Of a stretch of DNA of 64,000 nt, positions 25,255-40,547 are shown in pieces. The stretch is from Acanthornis magna (taxonomy: Eukaryota > Chordata > Aves > Passeriformes > Acanthizidae): contig JAWUZG010000084.1 of NCBI GenBank assembly GCA_036785705.1, positions 10,305,501 to 10,369,500 of the forward strand. Reading direction: 5' to 3'. Every line of letters begins with the position of its first letter. The stretch's first letter is position 1. The notes under the pieces were generated by a model, which was not told the origin of the DNA, ran no database searches, and was given only the letters and a program-made list of their open reading frames with translations. Both the position numbers and the translations under genes were made by a program.

Positions 25255-28200
25255 CTGAAAAATAAGGGAAAAATCTAAGCTTTAACACTATCAGATGTCT
25301 AAGAACCATTCAGGGCTTTTACACGCAATTCTTCTTGACAATAAATTCTAAAAAAACTGTGACGAGCTGTTCAACCATAAATAGTCAACCCATTGATGTG
25401 TCAGGCAAGGTGAAACATAGAAAGGAGATGAAGTATATTGCTATATTAGTATTGATGAACTTGCTTTTGCTTATTGCCTGCATAAAGTAACTGGAATATA
25501 CCAGAAGCCTTACAGGTATGCAAAGAGTATGTATCATAAAATCTTTCAATATTTAAGGAAAAGGAGGCGATCCATGAACTAAGCTCCCTTAGGGGCCATC
25601 TGCACCATATGGAAAAAGCCTTCAGCTGAAATCATAATGCCCCATTTCACTAAAATCTCTGAGAAGGCTTAAAGGTCTGTGAGCACAAGACAAAACCCCT
25701 CATTTGTGAAGGACTGTTGAATATGTCATACCTATGACACAGTGGGGCTAACTGAACACATAATTAGGGAACAGTTCATCATAACCTCAGAGACCGTATG
25801 TCCAAGTGCCCTTCAAAGCACAGCAAAAACATGGGCGAAAAGGGTCATGTAGGCACGTAGAAAGAAAGTCACCTCTAAGAAATTGCAAGGACCTTTTTCC
25901 TCCTTCACACATTCAGCTAAGGGAGGGGCCAGGGATGTATTTGTTTGTCCAGATTATAAAGTGCTCTGCCTTCAAGGCTTATGTGATTTGTCATCTACTT
26001 CTAAAGGACCTTGCATTGTAAACATCAGGCCAGTTCATTCACAGTCTCTCCCAAAGTCCACAGAGACAGATAGAACTCCTTATATTGATGCCAATACTGC
26101 ACCTCACAAACCCCATCAACATGTCTCCTGAAGAAAAAAAATTTACAAGGCTAAACTCTGAAAGTGCCCTCTCCTACAGAGGTACTGTTGAAATCCCTTG
26201 AGTAGAAACTGATCTAATTTTGAACAGGCTAATAAACCCAAGACTATTTAGATATCCAGACCTCACCTCTGACACTGGGACATGAGGAGATCACTGCACA
26301 GAGATAAATGCATCCACATATTAAAGAAAAACATATTTAAAAGCAAGTCACATTCTTAGAAGACACCAGGATACAAGAAGACAGGAGCATCCAGGTAAAA
26401 AAGCAAGCTACCAGAGTTAACATGTGAGGCACACCTCAAAAAATCATCTCATCCAATATAGCACATCTTAGCATGAAGCAATCCTCTGCTACCCGGGACA
26501 AGGGATTACTAAGGGATGAAACTGGCTGTAAAGGCCTGTATACATACTGTCTCTTTCGCTTGTAATAATACAAACATAGTATGTAACTCCAAGCGTAAGA
26601 ATTACTGTCTGTGTACACAATGTGTACCAAAACATAATCCAAAAGTTATTCCTAAAACCAGAAAAAATAAGAATACATAATACAGATGGTATTTATACTT
26701 TTATAGCCACTCAGAAACACTTCTCCCTCTCAGGAAAATATGACAACCAATTATTTTCAGCTAGATGTTTTTATTAAGGTAGTTTTCTGATGTGATTTCT
26801 TCAGTCCAAGCTCAAACCCAGAAAAGATGTCTTGCAGACATGTCCAAAATGAATCAACCTTCTTTTACAGAGCAGATGTTACTCAAAACAACTAAAAAAC
26901 ACCATTAAAAGATGGTATGGATAGTTCTGAGTCTACCATTAGCCCCCCCACTGCCCCATATACTTGTCAATGACAATTGCCAGTTGTGTGCAACAGCTGA
27001 AAAACAGGTACTCATGTCACTCCAGCACAATGACCATGAGGTGCAGAACCAAGGAGTAACTGGATTTCATAAGGGACTGCCACAGGATAAAAGGAACTGG
27101 TATCTTTTGGCTCACTACTGAAGACCAAATTATATCTACAAACTACATCAAGTGATCTAATAAAGGAAGTTATACCTCTCTATAACAGCTCTTCTTGTCT
27201 TGACAAGAAGGGCTCCAGTATCTGAACAGGTTGCCCCAGCACAGAGTTACTACTTCTGTTAAGTGGAAATATAATTAACTCTGCATGCTCTCAGTCCAAT
27301 GCCAGCAGTAGACAAGAGCTAAAATTCAAGCCAGATGCAGTTTGTGCTTTTGAAAAGACTAAGAATGTTTACGTGCAGTTACCATGGTTCAGCTGACACA
27401 AGGTGACTTGATCACACCTAGTTTTTAGCACAGAGCTGTTTACAATGACAGTAGCCCCAAATGCTTTCTTTGACCTCCCTTCATGCTTGCAATTCACCAC
27501 AATATTCAAATGCTGGTATAAAACTGCTTTCTTCACACACAGTGTGCAAAGAACTTGTTATCACGACATTCCCAGAGAGGCCAAATGAATTAGAATTTAT
27601 GTTGAAGCTCTACACCCTTCTATAAAGAGAGAGTTACCTCTTCTTAAGCTATATGCTACTGTTGTCATCTGCATTCAGTGCAGGTTCCTTGCCAGACTCC
27701 AAACTTAATTCCTTTCTTTATGGTGCCTGCAAACTTAAGCATTCCTCCTCTGCTTCCTCTTTCCCCATCACGTAACTTAGGGACAGGTGTAGTTTTACAC
27801 TGTTGACAGAAATACCCATCTATTGCCTAATATGGCCCATCTTTCTGTCTCTCCAACAGCATATGAATGATCAAAAGAAAATACCACTAAAGCAAGACAG
27901 GAATCACTCCTGCCTCTGAAAATGCATAAAGGCTTATTCTCAATTAACTTACACCTTGCGGTTACTATCAGTGCAGAACTGATGGGAAAACAATGCACAG
28001 ATTTGGCAGCATTTTACACCTACTATGCACTGATGTAGAAGACATAATTCCATCTGCCCTTGACTACAAGGAAAACCTTCACAGCCGAGTAGTTTTAGAG
28101 AAAGCAACTCACCTTAGACAATAAAGGCAATACAACTGCATGACCTTCCTTTTAAAACTCTGGTGTGTCCTTTGTTATTCTGACACAAGGAGGTAAAACT

Positions 28201-31200
28201 ATTTACAGGAGCACTCACCCATGTGCAAAAGTGCCAGCAAAACCAGGTTCAAAGTTAAGAGAAGATTTCTGTACCTAATTTTGAGCTGTGTGAAATCTCT
28301 AGAGAATGTGTCACAGGGGACTGAGAAGCAATTGCCACATTTCTGGTAGCAAATACTCAGAAGCACATTCAGACTACTTCATGAAAGCAAGAGTGACCTT
28401 ATCTTGTGCTGTGCATGAGGAAAATACCATATTTTTAAGATACCAAGTTAATTTTTACGGAAAACAATGACACAGTCTGCCCAGATGTCAGCAAAAAATT
28501 GTACACACAATTACCTGTATCCATACCCTGGAACTGACAGGGTAACACAGCAGGTTAATGTGCAGGAGCATCATCACAGAACAGTAATGCAATTGCAGAG
28601 GATGGAAAACAAATTGATAAAATGGTTTATTACTACTGTTCATGTTTTCCCTCTTCTGGAAAGGACATAGCGTCTATTCCAAAGGACACATCATCCAAGC
28701 AATCCATAGTGATGTTGTAAGATGTTCCCTCACTCCATCTACAACCCCCAATCAGACAAGACTATTTGCCCAAAATGAGAATACATGCAGCCACACACTT
28801 TCCTTTTGCCCTTACATTCCCTTTTCTCCCTCTTGAGAATGGACAAACCAGAAGACAGGGCTAAGTCTCCAGGGGCAGAGGAACAGAAACACGTTATTAA
28901 AATAAAGTGTGCACATAAGTGGTTTCTGTCTTGGGATCTGCAGACCAAGTTTAATTAACCACCTGAATGGCAAAAACAGTTTACGTAATGCAGACTATCT
29001 GTGGAGTGCCATCCCAGTCATTCCACACAATCCCTTCTAACTGCTTGTCCACATAAGAGCAATTTTTACTGGCAGAAATAACACAACAGGGATAAGGGAT
29101 CTGGATGCCAACTTACAGAGTGATCAAGAAAGAAGAAACAGGTGTTTAAAGCACAGTAAATAGAGACCAATCCATATTACACAGGCTACTAAATAGCCCT
29201 GTAAGGGAAATAGGGCTTCACTCCTTCCCAAACTCAAAAATTAATTTGTCATCAGAAAGTTACTCAGTGCTAAATAGATACTGACAGATTCTGCCACTGC
29301 CAATGAGAAAATGTCCTGGGAAACATCTGAGGACTTCAGTTCTTCTCTACCTGTACTCTGAAAGTCTGTTTTGTCCCAATACTGTATGCTTACGAGATGT
29401 CAGTAAAAAGCATGATAAACTTGAAAAATCATTCAACACTGGATCATCTGGCTGTGAGGCCACAGGACTGTAGTTTGCTGGTTTGAGAGTTTGTGTTTGG
29501 TTTCCTGTTTCTCCGTTTTTTTAAGATTCAGCTCAAGAGACTGTCTACCATTCTGTGGCTGTAGAGTTCATAGCTCAGGGGGTTCTTAATACTTCTTGGG
29601 GAATTTAAATGAGTCCACCACCCAAACCATCAACAATTAAGGTTCACTTTGTGTTGCATTTAAGCTGATCTAACTTTACACTGCTGCAGAAAGAGGGGTT
29701 TGTTTTATCCTGTTCAATTTCCTCTACTGTATCCTATCCCTGCCTTAGCTATCTATGCAGCAACAAAGCTGCTGCTTCAGCTTGCAGAACTGACAGAAAA
29801 CGAATTAATTAGCAGGGGGGTGGATTAGCCATCACTGGGGGAATGGAAAGGGGACCCTCTTTGGTGGAAGCTCACTGCTAGATTAAATGCTAAGGTGAAT
29901 TGCATTCTGCTTACAGGGATTTACAGGATTTCCCTGGGGGTTCAGCCCATTGTATATCCACATGTACATTGTAAAATTAAGGCTAAGAAAGTATCAAATG
30001 AAATTCAACTCCTTTGTTACAGCATACTGATTTTCATTAACACCTCCCACCCATTTTACCCAAAAAAGAGTGCTAACTTCAATCAAGGCAAAAATATTAA
30101 TACAAAAAAAATTAAATACAAACCCAAACATTAAATACAAAACTTTACAACAGTATTCCCACTGGGAAAAAAACCCCTCACTTTCTTTAAAACAGTATTT
30201 TCTAGCCTTTAAATAAAAGTAAAATCAGAAAATTACACATGACATGCACAGCTATCCTAGAGAGCATTTATAGCAGTTACTTGAAATTCTGATGTCACTT
30301 GCTACAGATATATCCACTGGTAGTTCTAAAAACTTGATCGTATATTAAAAGCTATGACCAATATTGTTTTCTGTGCACAGAGATAAACATCCTGCTCAAT
30401 GATCTGAACTCCTATTTAAAAACAAAACCAAACATTAAGAATAAAAAGCACCCGGTATGGTTCTGAGACACATATGTGGCTGCATTGCATATTCCCTGCC
30501 TACACTGACAGTGTGGGAGCTGTTAGTCATCTAATGCGCATATTTGCTTGGCACGATGCCTTTACTTTTGCATGCAGGCAAGAAAGATGATCACCCATGT
30601 ATTGTATCCTTACATCTTCACTGCATGTTCATCAGTCAGCATGACCATCCCCTTCCAGTTCACACTGCAGGCTATTGGGAGGCAGACCAGCTCAAAGTGA
30701 TGCCCGAGGACTGGGAGGCTGTTAGGCACAGGTGTTAAAACAAGGGTGACTTTAGACAGATTCTCTGTTGGGATCTAACAACATGTTTATTTAAGAATAA
30801 GGACCTTCTATTAAATAGAGGCCTAATTTAGTTTTGCTTTCAGCCCTGGCACAGATCCTTTTACTATTTTCACGGGCATTAGAGGTTCTCAAGTTGGTTT
30901 CCTTTAACTGCCCTGCTCTGCCTCCGTTCCGGAGGGACCTGGAACAGAACCTAAATTGAGTTTTCAAGTAAGGCTGTCATTTCCCAGACTACAGCAGGAT
31001 CAGACATACCCCATACTTTCAGCATCCCGATTTCATTGAAGCCATACAAAACACATACAAGAAAGGTGTGGGGTTTTTTGTGTAATGTCGATGGTGAAAT
31101 CTGAAGAGGAAGGGAGGCAGAATTTCCAGGTGCCTCAATGTTGTCAGACGTTGAAGGAATAGCTCTGGGCATTTCCCTCCCCATGTCCTTGAATATTGCA

Positions 31201-34200
31201 AATGAGTATTTTACCATGAGATACATGTCACAACCTCTTTTGTATAGAATTAACAGAGTGCCAAAGCAACTGCTGTCTAACACACAAGGGAAGAGGTGTT
31301 TTGATTGGAGGTGGCTCATGTTGTTTCTGGGATATCTCAGTAGTGAAATCACTTCACACTGACTACTACACTTATGTCAAGGAGAAGTCTCATGCTGCTC
31401 CACTCCACTGCAGAAACTGGCAAGGCCAGACTTCAAGGATAATCTGTTACTACCTTGCAGGACCTCTCTAAACCCCTTGCTTAATTCTGCCTTCAGCAAT
31501 ATGGGCTGCCATGTCCCTGCTGGTTTTGACCCAAATGTGCACAGGTTTAAATTCCCAAGGACTGCAGTGTACTGCAGTTACTTCATTGGTGTACTGTCTG
31601 CTGACTGCACTCAGTGTTCATAGCTAGCTGAAGGGAACAGCCCTTGACAAGCAGGAGTTCAGCACATGTAAGATCTGGTCTGATCTAGTGGAGCTCTGTC
31701 TTTAAATTTGATGACAGTAAGACAGAAGAAATATGTGGGAAGCATCCACAATAATCAACCATCTCAAGTTAATTAGCAATTAATTTAGTGAGCTACTAAA
31801 GTCTAGCAAAGATGAATCCTGGGAGATTCTGGTCACAGTTTCCCTGATGTAAATCTAGATTAACTCCTAGAGAGAACATCAATCTCCATGACAGTTACTT
31901 CAGATTTACACCCATCTACTCTGAATTTGTGCACTTGTTTTCACAGCCGTGTGGGAGATCTGTCTCAACACAAATCAGCTCTGCTCTCATGCAGATTCTG
32001 CAAGGTACACAGAGTTATGGTTCTGTAAAAATCCAACCTCAGTGAAACGGGGAAATTAAATTCTCCACTGATGGAACCTAAGCCTCCCACATAACAGACA
32101 AAAACTCCACCACAGAGCCTGCCACTACAAATGGTCACAATAGCTTCCTTAGTTCTCAGTCTTCATGCAGTAAGGATAATTCCCTCTTACTGGATTTCAC
32201 AAAGAACATCAAAAGCATCAAAATTACTACATTCTTTTGCCTAGGACTCCTAGGAGTATTAAGAACACCAGATCCACAGAGTCAGTTTTGAGTCCAGTCT
32301 CACAACCCCAGCAAAATCCACACAATCTTTCAAAGTCATCTTTCTAGGAGGCTACAGAGAGAGTAAACACCTTCTGACTATTAGCACTGACATTTGTGAT
32401 GCAGACTACAGTTGCATCAGAGAAATTTGATATGAAAACAGATTTTGTCCAGCCACACAGCCAGTCACCCTTTTACCACTTTGACTCAGTTCTGCATCCA
32501 CCAGTTTTACTCAGTTCTGCATCCACCTCTCTGAGCAGCCATAACTTTCCTGTTGCTTTATCCATAAATTAAACACTGATTTTATTGCTTTAAAAGGGAC
32601 AGTTGTTTTTAGAGTGAAGCATTTTAAATGACCCACTAACTGATTTACTCTCTCTTAAAGAAAAAAAAGATTTTTATAAGAAATATTGGTTCTCACATAA
32701 AAGCATTTAAATGAAGTGACTGGAAAGTATTTGACAAGAAACAAGCTGAAAACAAAATGGTAATTTTTAAGGGGGGGTTGCTCTTATAAAATACGATTTT
32801 TCTCTAAGCAATTCTACACAAAATAATTTCTACTACACAAGCCACTTTGGGTCTTACAGCTAGAGCTCCTCAAAACTATGTAACATTTATGAATTTGTCT
32901 ACAGATACAAGTTATGTCACAGTATAAAAGAATGAGTATTTAACTATTCCGGAATGACTATGTCCATACATGAAGCTATTTAGAAAGTTATTGCACAAAA
33001 ATGCTGTACGGACAGTGTGTAAGTACTACAGAATATTTATACCATGTCACAATAAAAACAATTCAACACTTTAATGTGAAGCAAAATAATCTCCCCTCCA
33101 GATGTATCAGGAACTAAGTAAATCCCACAGCACCCTCTACTTATCTCAACCTCCATAAAATTACTGAAAAGAAATAAAGCTAGAATTACACACAAGTCTC
33201 AAGTGCCTTTTCTGAACTTAACTGAACTTCGCCAACAGGTGAAATAGGAATTCCACTGGTTACTGATGGCTGGGCACAAATATCCTGCTTAATTTCTAGA
33301 AGAGTAAGTGGACTCCAAGAAATCTTTCTCTGTACTATTTCTGAAAGATCTCACCAGCTGACTCATCCTCCTGACTGAAGTACAGCATGAAAGTAAAGCA
33401 AAGCAAAACAGAGTCTCTCAAATTATCAGGACCAAAACTGCTTTCTATAGTAGCAGCAGATACACTAAAAACAAAACTGGATGCCAATTCACAAACTACC
33501 ATTAAATTTCCAGGAAGCCAATCCACCAAGAAACATACTGCACCCTAGAGAGTTCTTAATGAATAGTGGCACATTTGCAATAGGCTAGTTAAGGTTGTGC
33601 CAGCATTTAAGCTTTAAATCCCTCATATGTTAGCAAAAGAAATCTGGAACTTACTGAAAAAATTATATACAGGGTTCCAGTCCAGGAAGAGAGACCCTGG
33701 GAGGGAGGTGGAGAGAAAGCGTTAGTACCACAGTAGATTGGATTTCATGTTCTAACAAAAAAAAAACAAACAAAAAAAAAAACCCCCAAAAAAGGAGAAG
33801 CTTTGAATCTTGACAAGTTACAAAGACAGAGAACATTTTGGCAGGCATTTAAGGCTGAATCCTGGAGGTCCTAAGTACCCTTGAGTCTAATCTCAGTGGG
33901 ACACAAGTTGCTAGCACCCCCCTAAAGAATGAGGGATCTCCAGTGTCTGAGTACACATTTACAACCACAGGTCTTGAAGCACAGAGCTGCTTCTGTGGTC
34001 TGGATCACAGTCCGTCTATACTTTCTTTGTTATTCTGGGTTTAAAGAGCTTGATCTATCTTCCATCACAGGGCTGATGATGTTTACAGTCCAGGGCCCAG
34101 AAGGCAAGCACTATAAACTTGCAAACATGATGAAATATACAGTACATATAAGAGCTTTATGCACTGAAGATAATTTACATTAGATGGAGCATTACTCTCC

Positions 34201-37200
34201 CCTTGATGTTTATACATGGAGTATTTAATTGTATCTTGGCATTGTTTTTTAACTAGAAGCTATATATCTAATTTGGAGCCCCTACAGTTTCCAACCACAT
34301 CAGCCAGAACAGACTGCACGCTTCTGACTTCCAGTTCTTGGAAATGGATTGCAATAATGCAGAGGGGGAGCAGCATTACACATTGTTAAGAGAATGGACG
34401 GAACAGACAGAGGCAGTTCTTGACCATCCAAATCTGCATTAAATGGTCTCAGTACTCAAGTAAGGCCAGTAGGGTAAAAGTAAGGATGGTAAGCTCAAAG
34501 TAAAGCCAGTAAGTGCTTTCAGAACCAAATGGAGTTGTTGACAAATCAGTTGACTGCCTCCATCCTTCATAGTCCTGAATGCCTCTAAATGTCCTGTGTC
34601 CTTCAATACTCGTGGTACCTTCACAGCTGTGCACATGTGCCCAAGAACTGCCTGCAGAATGCTTCAGGCCTTGGGTGCAGCCAGGTCTTTCCCACTCATG
34701 AACTGCAATCCCAACAGTAGGGCATGCAAGGATCCCCCTTTTATTCTGCCCCACACATTGTGGCTGTGTAGCAGGTGACAACAAACAGGTACCGGGGCAC
34801 CAGGGCCATGCCACAGTCTCCCCTGCTTGTTTATTGCCAGCTCAGTATTGATTACTACCCCTTTGAAGCACCTACCCATTTAAAAAAGCCAAGTTTCTCA
34901 TACAGTTCAAGCTGTGCCTTGCAAGGCAGTGGCAGTCTGCTGGGACTTTTCTCAGAAAAGAAGTTGGGTATAAAAACTCAGTTCGTAGGTCAGGACTCAG
35001 GAGCTCCCCCACCCTGTCCAATGTTAGACTTCCCACAGTAGGACAGTATTGTCTTAATTTTACTTGATTGTTTTAAGTATTTGGACATTACAAGCTACAA
35101 AAGGGCCATATATACATGTACCTGAAACATGACCACCCTAAACATAGCCACATTTGAAAAGCTTATCCATTCACAACATTAAGATCCTGTAAGTCGACAA
35201 TCGACATTCATCCTAACTAGCAATTACTGAGGAGAAATCAGTCTACCTCAGAACCTTGTCTTTCACATACTGTTGCCTCCCCAGCACAAACTATGGAGAT
35301 CCTGACCTTCTTGCATAATTCCCCCCTTTCTACAAACAGGGGGCATTAACTAGCAATGGTAAATGAATCTTAAGGAGGATTCAATCAGAGAGCAGACAAT
35401 GCTACAGAAAGAACAGTTTTCTTGTTTCCACCATTGTACCAAATGGCATCTTCCATTTTGCTAAAGAGCTGCCTTCTCAGGTTAAACTGACCCAGTGATC
35501 TTCGGGTGCCACACATCTCTGATGGGAGCAGAACTGGTTATCCCAAAAGGATGAATGCACTATCTCAAACCACCAGGGTATCACTACAGTATCCATTTAG
35601 CCTCTTGCTGCCACAGGCTTAAAAATTAATGAGTTCTCCAGGGAATAGACAGACAAAATGCTCAAAGCAAATGAAGCTTCTGCCAATACTGTTTTCCTCT
35701 TCCCTAGACACCACTTTAAATCAAAACAGAAGAGCAGCTCTTGCTCCTCAGCCGAGTATCAGAATCCTTTCAGACCGAAAAAAATTCCTATGCCTGTGTG
35801 GACAGGCCTCAAAATTTTCCAAATTGCCAGCCAACACCACATAGTCTGACCTTGTTCTCTCTGCCATGAAAGTTTAACACAAAGAGAAACAAACTTCATT
35901 TTGCGTTAACTCTGAAATTATCTTGGTCCAAGATAATTTGTGAAGATGCTAAACCTTGCTCAGAAATGATGACCTACATACAACTAAAAGGGGTATACTT
36001 ACTTTCTCCAGCCCTGGAACTGACTTGCTTTCTCACTTGTTCTTTTCTGTGCAGCAGTTCACATGTCTACAGATAAGGTATCGCATCCACACAGAAACAC
36101 AGGTCAGCAAAGTCATTTATGTAAGACCCCCTTCTTTGAGGGCCTATCTCACATAAAAGGGAACATCAGCAGATGGAGCTCTACTTCTGCATCATACTCT
36201 TCAAATTGGAAAAGCCTGGCAGGTGCAGAGGGGGATAGGAACAATCACTCTCTCACCCTTTCCAGCTCTTGCTTTTCATGGCACCGCTGCACACAAAAGA
36301 CACAAAAGAGAAACAGCTTCTTCTGCCTTCCAATCCCTCTGCTTTCCCAAAACCACTCCCCGCATCAACCAGTGTCACTGAGTCTGCCAGAAAAAGGTTT
36401 AAACATCCTCAAACAAAATGCGTAAAGCATCCAGAATTATCGTCAATTAACAGCTCCGAAACAATGCAGTGAAGGACTAGCACAGCAGAGGAGCTCTGAA
36501 ATTTACAGTGATCTAAGGTCTGAGATCTGTTCTTGAACAACAGGGCAGAAAAACTTCTCTAGGGCAAAACACCAATAACATGTAAATCACTATGATGAGC
36601 AAGCAAGGCTTTATCGAGCCCGACTGTTTGCAGGATTTCAGATTTCTGCTCATCTCTACCTCTGGTAACTTATGAAGCATCAGCTCCTGAAATCATGCAG
36701 CAACCAAGGAAGAAAATTAGCAATTACAACAAGGTAAATGCAATGCTTAAGTTCAATATTCCAGGAAAAGGCCTAAAAATGGCTGGCTGGATTAACGAGG
36801 CATTTTCCAGGACATCAAGATGATGTCTTCAAATACCTGCTGTGTTCTGAGAATCAGAATGATGTCCATAGCAATCAGTTGCAAAAAAGGAACAAAAAAC
36901 CCAGAAGCAAATTACTTTCCTGTATCCTGTGGAGGTGGCCATCAGCTCATTTCAGCCCACAATAAAGTCCCTTACAAACAAGGGATTCCATAGCTCCTGG
37001 GGAATAGCTGCTTCTTTCATACTTGGCAATATCACTATCAATCAGAAGCTGTTAATCTGACAGGATGTAGTGGACAAAGAGGGCAGTTTGTACTTTCCTG
37101 ATTTGAAACCTTTGTGGCAGAAGGTTACTTAGCTCTGAGAGGAAGAGAAATACAAAGCTACAGGAGCTGACACTTGGGCTGGAGAGGTGACAGACACAGA

Positions 37201-38129
37201 TGGACAGGGTGGAAGCCATGCACAGAGCAGCAGAGATTGGTATCAGCTGGGAAAAAAAGAAGGAAGAAAAGCTTATAGACACAGATAGGAAACTCTATAT
37301 TCCAAACTGGAATAAACATCCGGTTTCAAGGACAGACAATAAATTAGCTTAGAGACCTACTCTCAATTTCTGTTCAGCATCAACAACCAAGGGAGTAAGC
37401 CGGATGCCTTAATAAAGCAAATTCCCAAATGACAGCAGACACTATTCCAGCTAGCTTTGGACTGCCTTCTCTTCCCAGTGTAATCAGCAATCTCATAGGC
37501 ACAGCTTTACAAATCCCAGGCACTAGACTGTGACAGAACACAGGGAAGCCAGAGTTAGCATTAGCAAGACTTTGAAGCAAGCCTGCCAAGCAGAAGAGAA
37601 TCTTTTTCTAAATCCTGGATATATAGACAATAGGCTCTTCTGTCTAAACACTGGATTCAGCATCATGCCTAAATCACTATCTTACCACTGGCACCATTTT
37701 TTGGGGTTAAAACCCCCTTTAATAAAGTTAGTAAGTTTAACATTAAAGTCATGCCCAGGGCTAACACAAAGCAACAGTTCTCAATTTAAACTAATATAAT
37801 GTAACCTAATCTACTCAAGGATCACAGACTGAAAATTGATGTTGTGAGTTGCACAGACTACACTGCAGATAAAACGTTGTTACTTAATTGCTGGTTCATT
37901 ATTTAGCGTCACTACATAACTTTAGAATGCTGAATCTCCATTTGTGATCTGCTGCCCACTGGCAACACATAGACCTGTGTCAATGGCCAAAACTACATTC
38001 AAGATCTAGAGTGTTTCCAATCAGGAGTCTGAGGGGTTACAGTGCTAGAGAGCTCATAGGAAATTCAAAAGGATTAAGTTTTTCCTAAAAAATTCAGGAC
38101 ATACACTATTGTTCATGATGCAAAAGGCT

Positions 38130-38155
38130 AAAAAAAAAAAAAAAAAAAAAAAAAA
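38130..38155. repeat. A26 homopolymer run
   Basis: A run of 26 adenines is preceded by GGCT and followed by GAGTAAATGG. The sequence on its left shows no recognisable retrotransposed body, so it cannot be called the tail of a particular element. It is likely to vary in length between individuals. Confidence 0.9.
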
Positions 38156-38281
38156 GAGTAAATGGCAGTGCCTGCTTTGGGGGCAATATACATCATTAAG
38201 AAATTACGGGTGTTAGAAAACGTACATAGGACGGAGAACGTTACACATGCTTAAAGTAATTTACTACAAAGAACAGAGTAC

Positions 38282-38345
38282 CATCTGAAAACATGGTTTA
38301 AAACAATAACTAACATCTGAAAACATGGTTTTAAACAATAACTAA
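38282..38345. repeat. Tandem duplication, 32 bp x 2
   Basis: Two adjacent 32-bp copies beginning CATCTGAAAACATGG differ at a single base (TTTAAAAC versus TTTTAAAC). The near identity points to a recent local duplication. It is intronic and has no coding content. Confidence 0.95.
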
Positions 38346-38854
38346 CAGACTGAAATACAGACAGCATTTGGGCACTCAGCTCCTTTTGTCTATTAGCGCA
38401 AGTCAGCCATCATGCAAGTATGAGAGAAGTCCTCTTCTAATTTAAAAGAAAATAATAACTATTTTAATTATGTGACCATTCCAAACAGGCTCTGAAGTGC
38501 AAAGCAATCACTAGCACAACAAAATAGCCATTACATGCTTTTTAGTCACAGGATTTGTTACAATAATTCTTGGAGCTCCCAGCAGTTTCATAACAAAGTA
38601 GTCACATCTGCAGTTTCACAGAAATTACCATGTCTGTGCCAACGTTTCATCTTACAAGTGTTTGCAGGCTCTGATTTCCATGTTTAGAAGAGGAATGAAA
38701 CAAGGCAACTACTTAAACTATTCCACCTCTCTGGCTTGCTATTCTCAGACTTAAGGAGCAGAGGCTTTGGTCAGGGTAATGGAATGGTGGCGGTGATCTC
38801 CACTGGCAAGGGAGGCTCTGCTCCTGAAGGAGACAGCTACAGCCAAGCCCCAGT

Positions 38855-39150
38855 CTGGTAATGTACACTGTTACTGATACTGCAAATGAGGGAACAGATG
38901 CTGTTGGAGTACCAAATGGAAGGCATTCTGGAAAAGAAAATAAACAAATCTAGCTGTACTCAACCAGTCAAGGTACAGGAAACAAGCAGCAACTCACTGT
39001 TCCTAAAAGTAAAAAGGAATCTGAAGAACCACCAGAAAAAAATGCACTGCCTGATGAATAAAATGAATTCCCTTCCCCAGAATCTCTGGATGATGCTAGG
39101 AAAAAACATATTAAGCATACTTCATTTACCTGTATTAAAACACAAAACCA
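38855..39150 (+). pseudogene. Weak candidate: decayed reading frame, possibly a retrocopy fragment
   Basis: One plus-strand frame runs about 98 codons with only two stops, TAG at 38,951 and TAA near 39,059. Its composition is protein-like, rich in K, E, S and P (for example KSKKESEEPPEKNALPDE). A +1 shift upstream would also join a glycine/serine-rich stretch at about 38,757-38,850. I do not recognise a parent gene. There is no clear poly(A) tail or flanking repeat, so retroposition is not shown. It may be chance in A-rich DNA. Confidence 0.2.
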
Positions 39151-39762
39151 ACCAACCAAACCAATAAAAAACCCCCAAACAAACAGGCAAGTGTATTTCA
39201 GTGAACTGACAGTAAATTCAAAAGTGGTATCACATATCCAAGGAATGCTTCAAAAACATCTCTGGTAAAACAAGTACTCTCCTTAGGGAGGCCGAATCAA
39301 GATGCCTAGCTTGCTTCTAAGTGTCCTGACCTAAACATTATGATCTAAATCTCGCAAGAGTGGTGAAAAACGAAACCTCAAGCCCATATGGATTCTCACT
39401 GCCATTAGCAGGCCTGCAGTAGTCTGGCTGCCTTACCATTTTATGGGAGCATATGCCTGTATTTCAATTATTCCAAACTTTGGTCAAGTTCAAGACAGCA
39501 GTATGAACTGCAAAATGAAACACATGGAATGCATCCAGGGAGATCCAGCAGCCTGCCTTTGAGTAGGTAGCTAATCAACAGCTAATTGTAAGAACAGGTC
39601 TCCAGAGTGTCTGTGTGGAAAAGCTGCTGATGTTTGTGTTGTCACCACAGCTGCACGTGGCAACTGTCAACCTGCAGCCCATGGACTGCTTGTGACAACC
39701 CAAATTTCAGAGACCAGCTGGGAACAGTGAGCAGGTTCAACAGGCTGTTTGGCTCCCCTGTA

Positions 39763-39806
39763 CTTCTCTTATTCAAAGAAACTTCTCTCATTCAAAGAAA
39801 CTTCTC
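39763..39806. repeat. Tandem duplication, 19 bp x 2.3
   Basis: Copies of CTTCTCTTATTCAAAGAAA at 39,763-39,781 and 39,782-39,800 differ at one base (TTATT versus TCATT), followed by a partial third copy (CTTCTC). This is a short intronic slippage-type duplication. Confidence 0.95.
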
Positions 39807-40547
39807 AAGCACTGCTCTCCCCATCCCCTTAATGTTCACTTAACAACTGTCACTCTACACAAGAGAAGTAAAGCTGTGCTGCTGGCAAGCTCGTGGGAGG
39901 CAGGAATGGGGCTACGAAACCCAAGGTAACTGTTGGTTTGGCCTTTTAAATCCTGCCTTCCAAAAGGACACAAAGCTTGCTGTACCCCAGTGGAGCCTTC
40001 CCCTTATCTTGCATCCATGAAGTGGTCACATCCACTTAAAAACGTCTGCAATGCTGTTGGCTGCTAAAAATCTCCTGCCATTGAAACAGCAGGAAGAGAA
40101 AGAAGGTAATAATTGGAATGACCTGCTTTTACAGACTGCAAGTCATCTATTATGAAAATGGTTATTATTTATAGCAACTGAGAGATAAAATTCAGAACAA
40201 AGACAGTGCACAATTCTGAGCTCTTTTCCCCCAACGGTTTTGGTTATTCAACAATATCCAAGAGAGTTCTTCACCTAATACCAGCACTTTTATTTTCTAA
40301 CAAGCTCTAAGATACCATTAGAGGCTCATATCACTGATGTTATGAACAGAATATGGTTTCCCACTGAAGGGGAGTAGCAACTATCTAGAGTGAAATAGGA
40401 AATGTTTGTCTGAGGGTAAAAACCACAAGGATCGCTATTTTCTGTAGTGTGGAATTATGAGGAAAAAAAGATACAACCTCATCTTGAAAGTGAAGTGTAC
40501 ACTGGTCCAGATGAAGTAATCATCTAAATTTATCTAAGCCACCCTCA

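Noticed and set aside
36030..36120. Strong plus-strand acceptor-like pyrimidine tract ending near 36,055
   Set aside because: No good donor or open coding segment follows; isolated acceptor-like sites are common in introns.
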